The notes under the pieces: generated by a model
Told to the model about the DNA's origin: nothing
The model's database searches: none
What the model saw: only the letters and a program-made list of their open reading frames with translations
Assembly (NCBI GenBank): GCA_016870775.1
Contig: VGAK01000005.1
Span: 28,586-92,585, forward strand
Source of the DNA: Actinomycetota bacterium
Lineage (GTDB): Bacteria; Actinomycetota; Acidimicrobiia; Acidimicrobiales; Ilumatobacteraceae
Direction: 5' to 3'
DNA length: 64,000 nt
Position numbers and translations under genes: made by a program
In this document: piece by piece, positions 15,938 to 25,918 of the stretch
Numbering within the stretch: the first letter of the stretch is position 1
How the letters are laid out: every line of letters starts with the position of its first letter

Positions 15938-17337
15938 GCGGCCCCTCCGGCACCTGGCAGCACGCCCCCGGATTCTGGGAGGGGGACCGCCCGCGCATCG
16001 TCACGTCGCGGTTCGCCCATGCCGATTCGCACACACTGGAGCGGTTCCTCGCCACCGACGGCTACGCCGGTCTGCGAAGGGCGCTGGCCATGCCGGCGGC
16101 CGAGGTGCACGGCGAGGTGCGCACCGCAACCGTTCTGGGTCGCGGTGGCGCGGGGTTCCCCGCCGGGACGAAATGGGGTCTCGCGCCCGAGGGTGTGTGG
16201 CCCAAGTACATGGTGGTCAACGGTGACGAGAGCGAACCCGGGACCTACAAGGATCGCCTCCTCATGGAACGCGATCCGCACCAGTTGATCGAGGGATGCC
16301 TGATCGCGTGCTACGCCGCGGGGCTCTCGCAGTGCTTCCTCTACGTGAGGGGCGAAATGGCGCTCGCCCAGGAGCGCATCGCGACCGCCCTGAACGAGGC
16401 GTACGCGGCGGGCTATGTCGGGCGCAACATTCTCGGGTCGCGGTTCTCGCTCGACATCGTCCTGCACTGGGGTGCGGGCGCCTACGTGGTGGGTGAGGAG
16501 ACCGCGCTCATCGAGTCGCTGGAGGGCAACCGCGGGATGCCGCGGCTCAAGCCGCCGTACTTCCCGGCCGCGATCGGTCTCTACGGCCAGCCCACGATCG
16601 TGAACAACGTCGAGACACTCGCGAACCTCCCGTGGATCATGCGCAACGGGGCATCGGCCTACACCGCGATCGGGACGGCGACCTCGCCGGGCACCCGCAT
16701 GGTCGCGGTGTCGGGTCACGTCGCGCGGCCCGGTGTCTACGAGATCGTCAACGGCACGACGACGTTCCGCGACCTGATCTACGGTGACGAGTTCTGTCGG
16801 GGTATCCGCGACGGCAACACCCTGAAGGCCTTCGTCCCCGGTGGCGGTTCGGCACCGTGGTTCACCCCCGATCAGTTGGACCTGCCGTTCGAGGCGAGCC
16901 GGGTCGGACCGGCGGGCTCGATGCTCGGCTCGGGGGCGGTGATGGTGATGGACCACACCACCGACATCCCGCGCGCCGCACTCACGCTCACCCGCTTCTA
17001 CGCCCATGAGTCGTGCGGCAAGTGCACACCGTGCCGCGAGGGGGGCACTTGGCTCGAGCGCATCCTGTCCCGTGTCGTCGACGGTCGCGGGACCATGGAG
17101 GATCTGGACCAGTTGATGGAGGTCGGCCAGTCGATCTGCCCGGGCGACTTCCCGCACGCCTCGTCGTCCGATCTCGGACTCGCGGCCGTTCCGTTCCCCT
17201 ACAAGATGACCACGATCTGCTTCGTCGGCCCGTCGGCATTCGTGCCGGTGCACTCCGCGCTCACGCTGTTCCGCTCCGAGTTCGAGGAGCGCGTCTCGCG
17301 GCGCACCCGCATTCCCGTCAGGGCGGTGGCCCCGTGA
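15934..17337 (+). CDS. nuoF: NADH-quinone oxidoreductase subunit F, NADH- and FMN-binding (complex 1)
   Basis: NuoF binds NADH and FMN and passes electrons to a [4Fe-4S] cluster. The start is GTG at 15934, overlapping nuoE by four bases, and gives 467 aa. The glycine-rich FMN/NADH loop GRGGAGFPAGTKW is at about 69-81, then NGDESEPGTYKDR. The cluster ligands are C361, C364 and C367 in SCGKCTPCREGG, with C402 in SICPGDF. All catalytic landmarks are intact, so complex 1 should use NADH. Confidence 0.96.
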   Translation: MSGPSGTWQHAPGFWEGDRPRIVTSRFAHADSHTLERFLATDGYAGLRRALAMPAAEVHGEVRTATVLGRGGAGFPAGTKWGLAPEGVWPKYMVVNGDESEPGTYKDRLLMERDPHQLIEGCLIACYAAGLSQCFLYVRGEMALAQERIATALNEAYAAGYVGRNILGSRFSLDIVLHWGAGAYVVGEETALIESLEGNRGMPRLKPPYFPAAIGLYGQPTIVNNVETLANLPWIMRNGASAYTAIGTATSPGTRMVAVSGHVARPGVYEIVNGTTTFRDLIYGDEFCRGIRDGNTLKAFVPGGGSAPWFTPDQLDLPFEASRVGPAGSMLGSGAVMVMDHTTDIPRAALTLTRFYAHESCGKCTPCREGGTWLERILSRVVDGRGTMEDLDQLMEVGQSICPGDFPHASSSDLGLAAVPFPYKMTTICFVGPSAFVPVHSALTLFRSEFEERVSRRTRIPVRAVAP

Positions 17338-19697
17338 CGACCGTCGATGCCGGGAGCGAGGCGATTCCGGCACCGGAGTCCGATCCGAACGCGGTCTCGG
17401 TCACCATCAACGGGCGCACCGTGGAGGCGCACAAGGGCGAGTGGATCATCGCCGCCGCCGACAGGGCCGGCGAGTACATCCCGCGCTTCTGCTACCACCC
17501 GCGCATGAACTCGGTCGGCATGTGCCGCCAGTGTCTCGTCGAGGTCGAGGGACCGCGCGGGCCGATGATGGTGGTGTCCTGCATGACACCGGTGGCCGAG
17601 GGCCAAGTCGTGCGCACCGACACCCCGCAGGTCAAGCGCGCACAGGAGGGGATGATCGAGTTGCTGCTCGCGAACCACCCGCTCGACTGCCCGGTCTGCG
17701 ACAAGGGAGGGGAGTGCCCGCTCCAAGACCAGGCGTTCAGCCACGGCCCCGGCGAGAGCCGGTTCGTGGAGGAGAAGCGCCACTACGAGAAGCCCATCCC
17801 GATCAGTGAGATCGTCTACCTCGACCGTGAGCGGTGCATCCTGTGCGACCGTTGCACCCGCTTCGCCGACGACGTGGCCGGGGACGCGCTGATCCAGTTC
17901 ACCCAGCGCGGCAACAACACGCAGGTGATGACCTTCCCCGACGAGCCGTTCGCCTCGTACTTCTCGGGCAACACGGTGCAGATCTGCCCGGTGGGTGCGC
18001 TGACCGCCAAGCCGTTCCGGTTCAAGGCGCGCCCGTGGGATCTCGAGCAGCGCGAGAGCACCTGCACCACCTGCAGCGTCGGGTGCCGCACCGTCGTGCA
18101 GTCGAGTCGCGACGAGATCGTGCGCGTCCAGGGGGTGGACTCCGACCCGGTCAACTGGGGCTGGTTGTGCGACCGCGGTCGTTTCGATTTCCAGTCGGTG
18201 AATTCCGGCGATCGCGTCCTCGTCCCGCTCGTGCGCCGCGACGGCGCGCTCGCGACGGCCACCTGGGCCGACGCACTCGACGAGGTCGCGACCCACCTCC
18301 GCGGCGCGGGCGCATCGACGGCGATCCTCGGTGGTGCGCGCGGTACGAACGAGGACGCCTTCATGTGGGGTCGGCTCGCCGATGCGCTCGGCTGCACCAT
18401 GCGTGACGCCCAACTCGACGATGGTCTGCCCGCCGAGGTGCTGGCGATGCCGCAAGCGACGATCGACGAGGCCTGCTCGGCCGCGACGGTGGTGCTCGTG
18501 GCGCCGGATCTCAAGGAGGAATTGCCGGTCCTTCACCTGCGTCTCCGCGACGCAGCCATGAAGAAGAGGATCCGGATCATCGAGATCTCCGCGGTCGAGA
18601 CGGCCCTGACGGCCCTCGCGTGGCGCTCGGTGCGCTGCGAGCCGGGAACCCAACCCGAAGCCGTCGCCGAACTCCTCACCGATGCCGCCGTGATGACCCA
18701 GTTGGCGTCCGGCTCGACGGTCGTGGTGGCGGGGCGCGCCAATCTCGCCGAATCTGCGTCGCACACGATGTCCGCCGTCGAGTCGCTGCTCGCAGCGGCT
18801 CCCGCCGCGTCGGTTCTGCCGGTCCTGCGTCGCGCGAACGTGCGCGGTGCCCTGTCGCTGGGACTGGCCCCCCGCGACGGCCGCGATGCCGCGACGATCC
18901 TGCACGACGCCGCTGAGGGTCGCATCGAGTGTCTCGTGCTGCTCGGATCCGATCCGCTCTCCGATGTCCCCGATGCCGACCTCGCGCGGCGTGCACTCGC
19001 CGGTGCCCGGTTCGTCGTGTCGATCGATGCGTTCCTGTCGCCGAGCGCCGCGCATGCCGACGTGGTGCTGCCCGCCGCGGTCGCCGGGGAGAAGGATGGC
19101 ACCACGACGAACCTCGAGGGGCGCGTCACGGGCACGGCGCAGAAGGTCACGGCACCGGGGACCGCGCGAACCGACTGGATGATCGCGGCCGAACTCGCCG
19201 AGATGCTCGGGCACGACTTCGGTGTCGCCACCCTGGTCGATGTGCGGCGAGCGATGGAATCGGGAGCTCCGGGATGGGGCGAGGCGACGTCGCGACTCGC
19301 CAACGACGTGGACGGGGTGGTCGTGCGTCGCGCACCGGCCGCGGCACACCCGGTGCGGCGAACCGCGCCCGGCGCGCGCAACTCCCACGAGTTCCGCCTC
19401 GTGCTCGCCCGCAAGCTCTACGACTCTGCGATCGCGACGCGCACGAGCCCGGCACTCGCCTCCCTCGCGCCCGGTGCGGGAATCGCCGTGCATCCGCTCG
19501 ATCTGGAGCGCATCGGTGCGGTGGCCGGCGAACCGGTGAGGGTCGTCGCGGGCGAGCGCGCCGTGGTGCTGCCGGTCTCGGTCTCGGCGCGCGTGCCCCG
19601 GGGGACCGCGCTCTCCCCGTTCAACCAGCCGGGCGCCGACATACGCGAGCTCGTGCGCGGCACGGGAGCACTCGACGTGAGCATCGAGGTGCCGTGA
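17334..19697 (+). CDS. nuoG: NADH-quinone oxidoreductase subunit G (complex 1)
   Basis: NuoG is the large iron-sulfur subunit of the NADH module. The GTG at 17334 overlaps nuoF (GTGA) and gives 787 aa. In order: a [2Fe-2S] ferredoxin domain with C53, C64, C67 and C83; the His-Cys3 [4Fe-4S] site in HPLDCPVCDKGGECPLQDQ; a second [4Fe-4S] site starting CILCDRC; then CTTCSVGC, the ligands of the extra N7 cluster found in some bacteria. The rest is the molybdopterin-oxidoreductase-like domain, which no longer binds molybdenum in this family. Confidence 0.95.
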   Translation: MTTVDAGSEAIPAPESDPNAVSVTINGRTVEAHKGEWIIAAADRAGEYIPRFCYHPRMNSVGMCRQCLVEVEGPRGPMMVVSCMTPVAEGQVVRTDTPQVKRAQEGMIELLLANHPLDCPVCDKGGECPLQDQAFSHGPGESRFVEEKRHYEKPIPISEIVYLDRERCILCDRCTRFADDVAGDALIQFTQRGNNTQVMTFPDEPFASYFSGNTVQICPVGALTAKPFRFKARPWDLEQRESTCTTCSVGCRTVVQSSRDEIVRVQGVDSDPVNWGWLCDRGRFDFQSVNSGDRVLVPLVRRDGALATATWADALDEVATHLRGAGASTAILGGARGTNEDAFMWGRLADALGCTMRDAQLDDGLPAEVLAMPQATIDEACSAATVVLVAPDLKEELPVLHLRLRDAAMKKRIRIIEISAVETALTALAWRSVRCEPGTQPEAVAELLTDAAVMTQLASGSTVVVAGRANLAESASHTMSAVESLLAAAPAASVLPVLRRANVRGALSLGLAPRDGRDAATILHDAAEGRIECLVLLGSDPLSDVPDADLARRALAGARFVVSIDAFLSPSAAHADVVLPAAVAGEKDGTTTNLEGRVTGTAQKVTAPGTARTDWMIAAELAEMLGHDFGVATLVDVRRAMESGAPGWGEATSRLANDVDGVVVRRAPAAAHPVRRTAPGARNSHEFRLVLARKLYDSAIATRTSPALASLAPGAGIAVHPLDLERIGAVAGEPVRVVAGERAVVLPVSVSARVPRGTALSPFNQPGADIRELVRGTGALDVSIEVP

Positions 19698-20917
19698 CCG
19701 GCCAGCTCGCGGTCGACCCGATGCTCGAGGGCGGCATCGGATGGGCGGTGGTGCTCGTCGTTGTGGTCAAGGTCCTCCTCGTCTTCGTCGTCGGGCTCGT
19801 CGCGACCATGCTGATGGTCTGGTTCGAGCGCAAGGTGATCGCCGGCATGCAGAACCGTGTCGGGCCGAACAAGGCCGGCCCCTTCGGTCTGCTCCAGACG
19901 CTCGCCGACGGGATCAAGTTGTTCTTCAAGGAGGATCTCCTGCCGGAGAGGGCCGACAAGTTCGTGTTCCGTCTCGCGCCGTACCTCGCGCTCGTGCCCG
20001 CGTTCCTCGCATTCGCGATCATTCCCCTCGGCGGGGACTTCCGCGGCGACAAGGCCGGGATCGTGACACTGCTCGGCCAGCAGACGCGCCTGCAGTTGGC
20101 CGATCCACCCGTCGGAGTGCTGTTCGCCCTGGCGATCTCCTCGATCGCGGTCTATGGCATCATGCTCGCGGGATGGTCGAGCGGGTCGAAGTACCCGTTG
20201 CTCGGATCGGTCCGCGCCTCCGCCCAGATGGTGTCGTACGAGGCCGCTCTCGGTCTCTCGCTCGGTTGTGTGCTCCTGGTGTCGGGCACGCTCTCGACGG
20301 CGGGAATCGTCGACCTGCAGACCTCGATCGGGAACTGGAACATCGTGACCACCGGCTTCGTGCCCTTCGTCATCTTCCTCATCGCGGCGACTGCCGAGCT
20401 GAACCGGCCACCCTTCGATCTCGTCGAGGCCGAGCAGGAGCTCGTGGGTGGGTTCAACACCGAGTATGCCTCGATCCGCTTCGCACTGTTCTTCCTCGCC
20501 GAGTTCATGAACACGATCACAATGTCGGCGCTGATCGTGACACTGTTCTTCGGTGGTCCCCAGCCGATCGGGATCGGCGACACCACGATCGATCTCCCGA
20601 TCCCTAACGCGATCGAGGGAACGGTGTGGTTGCTGATCAAGGTCATCGCCTTCCTCTATGTCTACGTCTGGTTCCGTGCGACGCTCCCGCGCCTGCGCTA
20701 TGACCAGTTGATGGACCTCGGTTGGAAGGTGCTGATCCCCGGTTCGCTCGCGTGGTTCATGCTGTTGGCGGCCCAGAGGGTCGGGCGCGAGGCCGGATGG
20801 GACCAGGTGGTCGTAACCTTGGCGACGGCACTTGTGCTCCTCGGTGGCTACGGGTTGTTGTCGCGTGCCAACAGAGTGAGTCGCGAGAACCGCGAGCGGG
20901 ATGGAGCACAATTCTGA
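19694..20917 (+). CDS. nuoH: NADH-quinone oxidoreductase subunit H (complex 1)
   Basis: NuoH is the eight-helix subunit that forms the quinone tunnel and first proton channel. The GTG at 19694 overlaps nuoG and gives 407 aa. It keeps the usual acidic residues: the Glu-Arg pair in [17 protein letters not shown] and the [20 protein letters not shown] stretch. A C-terminal tail of about 35 residues is extra. Its stop shares a base with the nuoI start (TGATG). Confidence 0.96.
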   Translation: MTGQLAVDPMLEGGIGWAVVLVVVVKVLLVFVVGLVATMLMVWFERKVIAGMQNRVGPNKAGPFGLLQTLADGIKLFFKEDLLPERADKFVFRLAPYLALVPAFLAFAIIPLGGDFRGDKAGIVTLLGQQTRLQLADPPVGVLFALAISSIAVYGIMLAGWSSGSKYPLLGSVRASAQMVSYEAALGLSLGCVLLVSGTLSTAGIVDLQTSIGNWNIVTTGFVPFVIFLIAATAELNRPPFDLVEAEQELVGGFNTEYASIRFALFFLAEFMNTITMSALIVTLFFGGPQPIGIGDTTIDLPIPNAIEGTVWLLIKVIAFLYVYVWFRATLPRLRYDQLMDLGWKVLIPGSLAWFMLLAAQRVGREAGWDQVVVTLATALVLLGGYGLLSRANRVSRENRERDGAQF

Positions 20918-21567
20918 TGGGCTACCTCGGAGGTTTCCTCGTCACGATCCGCCAGCACGGGCGGCGCAACCGCGTCACCACCGAGTACTCGGGTGGCAGG
21001 GCATGGCGGCGCGACAAGCGCGACGATCACGACCAGAAGATCGACAAGCCCGAGCGTCTCCACGGTCGGCACGTCCTGAATCGTTACGAGGACGGCATGG
21101 AGAAGTGCATCGGGTGCGAACTGTGTGCGGGTGTGTGCCCTGCACGGTGCATCTACGTGCGCGGCGCCGACAACGACCCAGATGCGCCGACATCTCCCGG
21201 TGAGCGGTTCGGTTTCGTCTACGAGATCAATTACCTGCGGTGCATCCACTGCGATCTGTGCGTCGAGGCCTGCCCGACCGAGGCGATCACCGAGACCAAG
21301 TTGTTCGAGTTCTCCTTCACCAATCGTCGCGATGCGATCTACACCAAGGACGAACTCCTGGTCGACGACGAGGGACGCCCGCGGGAGCTGCCCTGGGAGG
21401 ACTGGCGACCGGGCGAGGATCTCCACACCTCCGGATGGATGCGCGCGACATCACCATCGGGCGACGCCGACTTCGAGGGGATCGTGGCCTGGAGCGGCGA
21501 GCTCGGTCACGGCGTGCGCCCACCCGAGCCCGGACAGAACGAGCGCGACGGCGGCGGTGACGACTGA
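20917..21567 (+). CDS. nuoI: NADH-quinone oxidoreductase subunit I, 2x[4Fe-4S] (complex 1)
   Basis: NuoI carries clusters N6a and N6b between the NADH module and N2. The ATG at 20917 gives 216 aa. The two motifs are [12 protein letters not shown] and [12 protein letters not shown]. The C-terminal region of about 80 residues is longer than in many homologues and rich in acidic and Trp residues. It is coupled by single-base overlaps to nuoH and nuoJ. Confidence 0.96.
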   Translation: MGYLGGFLVTIRQHGRRNRVTTEYSGGRAWRRDKRDDHDQKIDKPERLHGRHVLNRYEDGMEKCIGCELCAGVCPARCIYVRGADNDPDAPTSPGERFGFVYEINYLRCIHCDLCVEACPTEAITETKLFEFSFTNRRDAIYTKDELLVDDEGRPRELPWEDWRPGEDLHTSGWMRATSPSGDADFEGIVAWSGELGHGVRPPEPGQNERDGGGDD

Positions 21568-22118
21568 TGGCACTCTTCGTCTTCGTCTGCTCGGCCGCGA
21601 TGATCCTGGTCGGTGCACTCGGTGTCGTCACGAGGTCGAACCCGGTCCATGCGGCGCTCAGTCTCGTGCTGACCCTGTTCGGCGTGGCCGTCACGTTCGT
21701 CGCCCTCCAGGCCCACTTCCTCGCGGCGGTTCAAGTCATCGTCTACGCCGGCGCGATCGTCGTGCTGTTCCTCTTCGTGATCATGCTCCTCGGGGTGGAC
21801 CGTGCCGAGAACCTGCGGATCGAGCCGCTGCGCGTGCAGCGTCCGCTCGCTTTCGTGGTCTCGACCGGTGTCGCGGCCGTGGTGATCGCCGCGATCGTGA
21901 GGGCCCGCGACTCGCTCGCCGATCCCTCGCGGGGTCTCGCCCCGACGGGAGCGGATGCCCATGACGCGAACGTGCGCGAGATCGCCCGGGAGATCTTCTC
22001 GTCCAACACCTTCGCCTTCGAGTTGACCTCGGTGCTGCTGCTCGTTGCGGTTGTCGGGACCGTGCTCCTGGCCCGCCGCCAGAGGTCGCCCGGCGCGGGC
22101 CACCCGGTGCGTCCGTGA
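21567..22118 (+). CDS. nuoJ: NADH-quinone oxidoreductase subunit J (complex 1)
   Basis: NuoJ is a five-helix membrane subunit at the hinge of the membrane arm. The 183-aa protein contains the conserved [21 protein letters not shown] helix, whose pi-bulge is linked to coupling in this family. Its start overlaps the nuoI stop, and its own stop overlaps the GTG of nuoK. Confidence 0.95.
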   Translation: MALFVFVCSAAMILVGALGVVTRSNPVHAALSLVLTLFGVAVTFVALQAHFLAAVQVIVYAGAIVVLFLFVIMLLGVDRAENLRIEPLRVQRPLAFVVSTGVAAVVIAAIVRARDSLADPSRGLAPTGADAHDANVREIAREIFSSNTFAFELTSVLLLVAVVGTVLLARRQRSPGAGHPVRP

Positions 22119-22432
22119 TCGCCGCAGTCGTGCCCACCACGACGTGGTACCTCGTCCTCGCAGCCGTGCTGTTCGGCATCGGGACGCTCGGGGTGATGGT
22201 GCGTCGCAACCCGCTCGTGATGTTCATGTCCATCGAGTTGATGCTCAACGCGGTGAACCTGTCGTTCGTCGCGCTCGCATCCCGACTCGGTGACATCAAC
22301 GGCCAAGTCGTGGTGTTCTTCGTGCTCGTGGTGGCCGCCGCCGAGGTCGTGGTCGGCCTCGGCATCATCGTGTCGATCATGCGACGTCGCGCGAGCGTGA
22401 CCGCCGACGATCTCGCGGACCTGAGGGGATGA
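22115..22432 (+). CDS. nuoK: NADH-quinone oxidoreductase subunit K (complex 1)
   Basis: NuoK is a small three-helix subunit with two buried glutamates needed for proton transfer. The GTG start at 22115 overlaps nuoJ, and the product is 105 aa. The motif [18 protein letters not shown] contains the first glutamate, and [15 protein letters not shown] the second. Confidence 0.95.
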   Translation: MIAAVVPTTTWYLVLAAVLFGIGTLGVMVRRNPLVMFMSIELMLNAVNLSFVALASRLGDINGQVVVFFVLVVAAAEVVVGLGIIVSIMRRRASVTADDLADLRG

Positions 22433-22436
22433 CGCC

Positions 22437-24359
22437 TTGGCCGATCTCCTCTGGTTGATTCCTGCACTGCCCCTCGCCGGGTTCCTCGTCATCCTGGTCC
22501 TGGGTCGTCGTCTCGGCGAGCCCGGTGCCGGCGTCGTTGCGACGCTCGCGACCGCCTCGTCGTTCCTGGTGGTGGCCGCGACCTACTTCGACCTGCTCGG
22601 CCGGCCCGAGGAGGAGCGCAACCTCGTGCTGCGAGTCTTCGAGTGGGTGCCCGTCGGATCGCTGAAGGTGGACATGGCCCTCGCGGCTGATCCGCTCTCG
22701 ATCGCGATGGCCTTGTTCGTGACGGGGATCAGTTCGCTCATCCACCTGTACGCGATCGGCTACATGAAGGGTGACCCGAAGTTCCCGAAGTTCTTCATGT
22801 ACCTGAACCTCTTCGTGTTCTCGATGCTGATGCTCGTGATGGGGGAGAACCTGCTCGTGACCTTCCTCGGATGGGAGGGCGTGGGCGCTTGTTCCTACTT
22901 CCTCATCTCGTTCTGGCACGACCGCGAGTCGGCGGCCACGGCGGGCAAGAAGGCTTTCGTGACGAACCGCGTCGGTGACTGGGGAATGATGGTGGCGATG
23001 TTCCTCGCCTTCTCGGCGGTGGGCACGCTGTCCTACGGGGCGATCAACCATGCCGCCGAGAAGGGTCAGATCGCCGCGGTGACCGCGACGGGCATCGCGC
23101 TCATGCTGCTGGTCGCCGCCTGCGGCAAGAGTGCACAGTTGCCCCTCTACCTGTGGCTGCCCGATGCGATGGAGGGCCCGACCCCGGTCTCTGCCCTGAT
23201 CCACGCGGCCACGATGGTGACCTCGGGAGTGTTCCTGCTCACCCGGATGGCCCCGGTCCTGGACGCTGCCCATCCGTGGGCCACCGATGTGATCGCTGTA
23301 GTCGGCGCGGCGACGGCACTGTTCGCCGCAACGATCGCGGTCGCCCAGACCGACATCAAGAAGGTGCTCGCCTACTCGACGGTGTCGCAGCTGGGCTTCA
23401 TGTTCCTCGCGATCGGCTCGGGTGCCTACGTGGCCGCGGTGTTCCACATGATCACGCACGCCTTCTTCAAGGCCCTGCTCTTCCTCGGGTCGGGTTCGGT
23501 GATCCACGGCATGCACCATGAACAGGACATGCGCCGCATGGGAGCGCTCCGCAAGGTGATGCCGATCACCGGATTCACCTTCATCATCGGGTGGCTCGCG
23601 ATCGCGGGTGTCCCGCCCTTCGCCGGGTTCTGGTCCAAGGACGAGATCCTGCTCTACGCGTTCGCCAACAACAGGGCGCTGTGGGCCGTCGGCATGGTGA
23701 CTGCGCTGCTCACCGCGTACTACATGACCCGCCAGGTGGTCATGGTCTTCTTCGGTGAGGCGCGCTGGCACGACGCCGCGGCCGCGCACGGCGCGCACGG
23801 CGACCATTCGCACGAAGGTGAGCCGCACGAGAGCCCGTGGGTGATGACGGCCCCGCTCGTGGTCCTCGCGGCGCTGTCGGTCGTCGGTGGTGGGATGCAA
23901 TTGCCCTTCTCCAAGTCGACCCATTGGCTGGAGCACTGGCTCGCACCGGTCGTGCACGGAGCGGAGGCCGACATCAAGGGCACCTGGGCCTACGACAACA
24001 AGTGGTGGCTGCTGGTGCTGGCGATCCTCGTTGCATCGGCGGGCATCGCGGCTTCGATCGCGGTGTACTCGCGCGGCAGGGCCCGACCGATCGAGCCGAC
24101 CGTGCTCGCCGATGGCTGGCGCTACGACTCGCTGGTCTCCGCGGTCGTCGGGGGACCCGGCCGTGCCGCCTTCCAGGCCGTGGCCGATGCCGATGCCGGC
24201 ATCGTCGACGGTGCCGTGAACGGGACCGGCCGGGTGGTGCTGTCGCTCTCGGGCCTCGTGCGCCGCACCCAGACCGGATTCGTCCGCGGCTACGCCGCGA
24301 TCGTGGGGGCCGGTGCGGTGCTCGTGCTCGCATGGTTCCTGTTGCGGGGGTGGACATGA
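22437..24359 (+). CDS. nuoL: NADH-quinone oxidoreductase subunit L, antiporter-like (complex 1)
   Basis: NuoL is the outermost antiporter-like subunit of the membrane arm. The start is TTG at 22437, four bases after nuoK, and gives 640 aa. Proton-path residues are in place: the glutamate in FLGWEGVGACSY, the lysine in CGKSAQLPL, the LPDAMEGPTPVSALIHAATMV helix and FWSKDEIL. A histidine-rich loop lies at about 445-465, between two late helices (HDAAAAHGAHGDHSHEGEPH). The stop overlaps the ATG of nuoM. Confidence 0.95.
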   Translation: MADLLWLIPALPLAGFLVILVLGRRLGEPGAGVVATLATASSFLVVAATYFDLLGRPEEERNLVLRVFEWVPVGSLKVDMALAADPLSIAMALFVTGISSLIHLYAIGYMKGDPKFPKFFMYLNLFVFSMLMLVMGENLLVTFLGWEGVGACSYFLISFWHDRESAATAGKKAFVTNRVGDWGMMVAMFLAFSAVGTLSYGAINHAAEKGQIAAVTATGIALMLLVAACGKSAQLPLYLWLPDAMEGPTPVSALIHAATMVTSGVFLLTRMAPVLDAAHPWATDVIAVVGAATALFAATIAVAQTDIKKVLAYSTVSQLGFMFLAIGSGAYVAAVFHMITHAFFKALLFLGSGSVIHGMHHEQDMRRMGALRKVMPITGFTFIIGWLAIAGVPPFAGFWSKDEILLYAFANNRALWAVGMVTALLTAYYMTRQVVMVFFGEARWHDAAAAHGAHGDHSHEGEPHESPWVMTAPLVVLAALSVVGGGMQLPFSKSTHWLEHWLAPVVHGAEADIKGTWAYDNKWWLLVLAILVASAGIAASIAVYSRGRARPIEPTVLADGWRYDSLVSAVVGGPGRAAFQAVADADAGIVDGAVNGTGRVVLSLSGLVRRTQTGFVRGYAAIVGAGAVLVLAWFLLRGWT

Positions 24360-25918
24360 GCGGAGTCATGCTCGCGGCGACCTCTGCGCCGGTGCCGTTC
24401 CCGATTCTCACGGCGCTCGTGCTGGTGCCCGTGATCGGGGCATCGATCGTATCTCTCATGTCCACGCGCATGCCGGAGCAGGTCAAGCTCGTCGCGACCG
24501 TGGTCAGCGTGTCGACCGCGGCCATGTCGCTGTGGTTGCTGTCATCGTTCGACTCGCACTCGGGTGGATTCCAGTTCGTCTCGCGCCATGAGTGGATCGA
24601 GACATGGGGGATCTCGTGGCACCTCGGTGTCGACGGCATCGCACTCTTCATGGTGGTGCTCACGGGGATCCTGTTCCCGCTCGTGATTCTGGGTGTGGAT
24701 CCGCACCACGACGAGAAGCGCTATCTCGCGTGGTTGCTGATGCTCGAGGCCGGCGTCATGGGCTCGTTCCTCTCGCTCGATCTGTTCCTGTTCTTCGTGT
24801 TCTTCGAGATCGTGCTCGTGCCGATGTACTTCCTGATCGGCGGGTGGGGCTACGACAAGCGCGTGTATGCCGCCACCAAGTTCTTCCTGTACACGATGCT
24901 CGGGTCGGCGTTCATGCTGGTCGGCATCGTGGCGACTGCGGCCCTCGCCTCTCGCGACCTGGGCCGGTTCACCTTCGACCTCGTCGAGATCGCCGAGCGG
25001 TCCGACCTCGCCACCTCGACCGGGCGCTGGCTCTTCGCCTCGTTCGCAGTGGCCTTCGCCGTGAAGGTGCCGCTCTTCCCGGTGCACACTTGGTTGCCGG
25101 ACGCCCACACGCAGGCCCCGACCGGTGGGTCGGTGATCCTCGCCGGGGTGCTGCTCAAGCTCGGCACCTACGGGTTCCTGCGGTTCGGTCTCTACCTGTT
25201 CCCCGAGGCGTCGGTGTGGGCGCGTCCGGCTCTGCTGACGCTCGCGGTCATCGGCGTGCTGTGGGGCGCGATCGCCGCGACCATGCAGCGCGACCTGAAG
25301 CGTCTCGTGGCGTACTCGTCGGTGGCGCACCTCGGCTTCATCGTGCTCGGCACCTTCGCCATCACGAGCCAGGCATTGACGGGTTCCGTCGTCCAGATGG
25401 TCAATCACGGTGTGTCCACCGGTGCGCTGTTCCTCCTCGTGGGCATGATCTACGAGCGCCGCCACACGCGCGAGATCGCCGAGCTGCGAGGCATCCAGTC
25501 CGTCGCACCGATCTTCGCGGCTGCGTTCATGGTGGTGATGCTCTCCTCCATCGGTGTCCCGGGTCTGAACGGCTTCGTCGGGGAGTTCCTCGTGCTCATC
25601 GGCTCGTTCGAGACCGCGCGGTGGTGGACCGTGGTGGCCGCGACCGGAGTCATCCTGGCGGCTCTCTATCTGCTGTGGGCCTACCAGCGCGTCTTCCATG
25701 GTCCGGTCGACGAGGCCAATGCCGGGTTCGGCGAGATGAACCTGCGCGAGGGATCGCTGATCCTTGTCTTCATCGGCATCATCGTCTTCACCGGTCTCTA
25801 CCCCAAGCCGATGCTCGAGCGCATCGAGCCCTCGGTGGGCCGCCTGGTGGAGCACGTCGAGAGTCGCACCGAGTTCCGAGCCCCCGCCGGTGGTGCGTCG
25901 CACGGGGGAGGGGGCTGA
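24356..25918 (+). CDS. nuoM: NADH-quinone oxidoreductase subunit M, antiporter-like (complex 1)
   Basis: NuoM is the middle antiporter-like subunit. The ATG at 24356 overlaps nuoL and gives 520 aa. Key residues include the glutamate in FFEIVLVPMYFLIGGWG and the lysine in KVPLFPVHTWLPDAHTQAP, followed by LLKLGTYGFLRF. The C-terminal tail ends in a Gly/His-rich ASHGGGG. Its stop shares a base with the nuoN start. Confidence 0.95.
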   Translation: MSGVMLAATSAPVPFPILTALVLVPVIGASIVSLMSTRMPEQVKLVATVVSVSTAAMSLWLLSSFDSHSGGFQFVSRHEWIETWGISWHLGVDGIALFMVVLTGILFPLVILGVDPHHDEKRYLAWLLMLEAGVMGSFLSLDLFLFFVFFEIVLVPMYFLIGGWGYDKRVYAATKFFLYTMLGSAFMLVGIVATAALASRDLGRFTFDLVEIAERSDLATSTGRWLFASFAVAFAVKVPLFPVHTWLPDAHTQAPTGGSVILAGVLLKLGTYGFLRFGLYLFPEASVWARPALLTLAVIGVLWGAIAATMQRDLKRLVAYSSVAHLGFIVLGTFAITSQALTGSVVQMVNHGVSTGALFLLVGMIYERRHTREIAELRGIQSVAPIFAAAFMVVMLSSIGVPGLNGFVGEFLVLIGSFETARWWTVVAATGVILAALYLLWAYQRVFHGPVDEANAGFGEMNLREGSLILVFIGIIVFTGLYPKPMLERIEPSVGRLVEHVESRTEFRAPAGGASHGGGG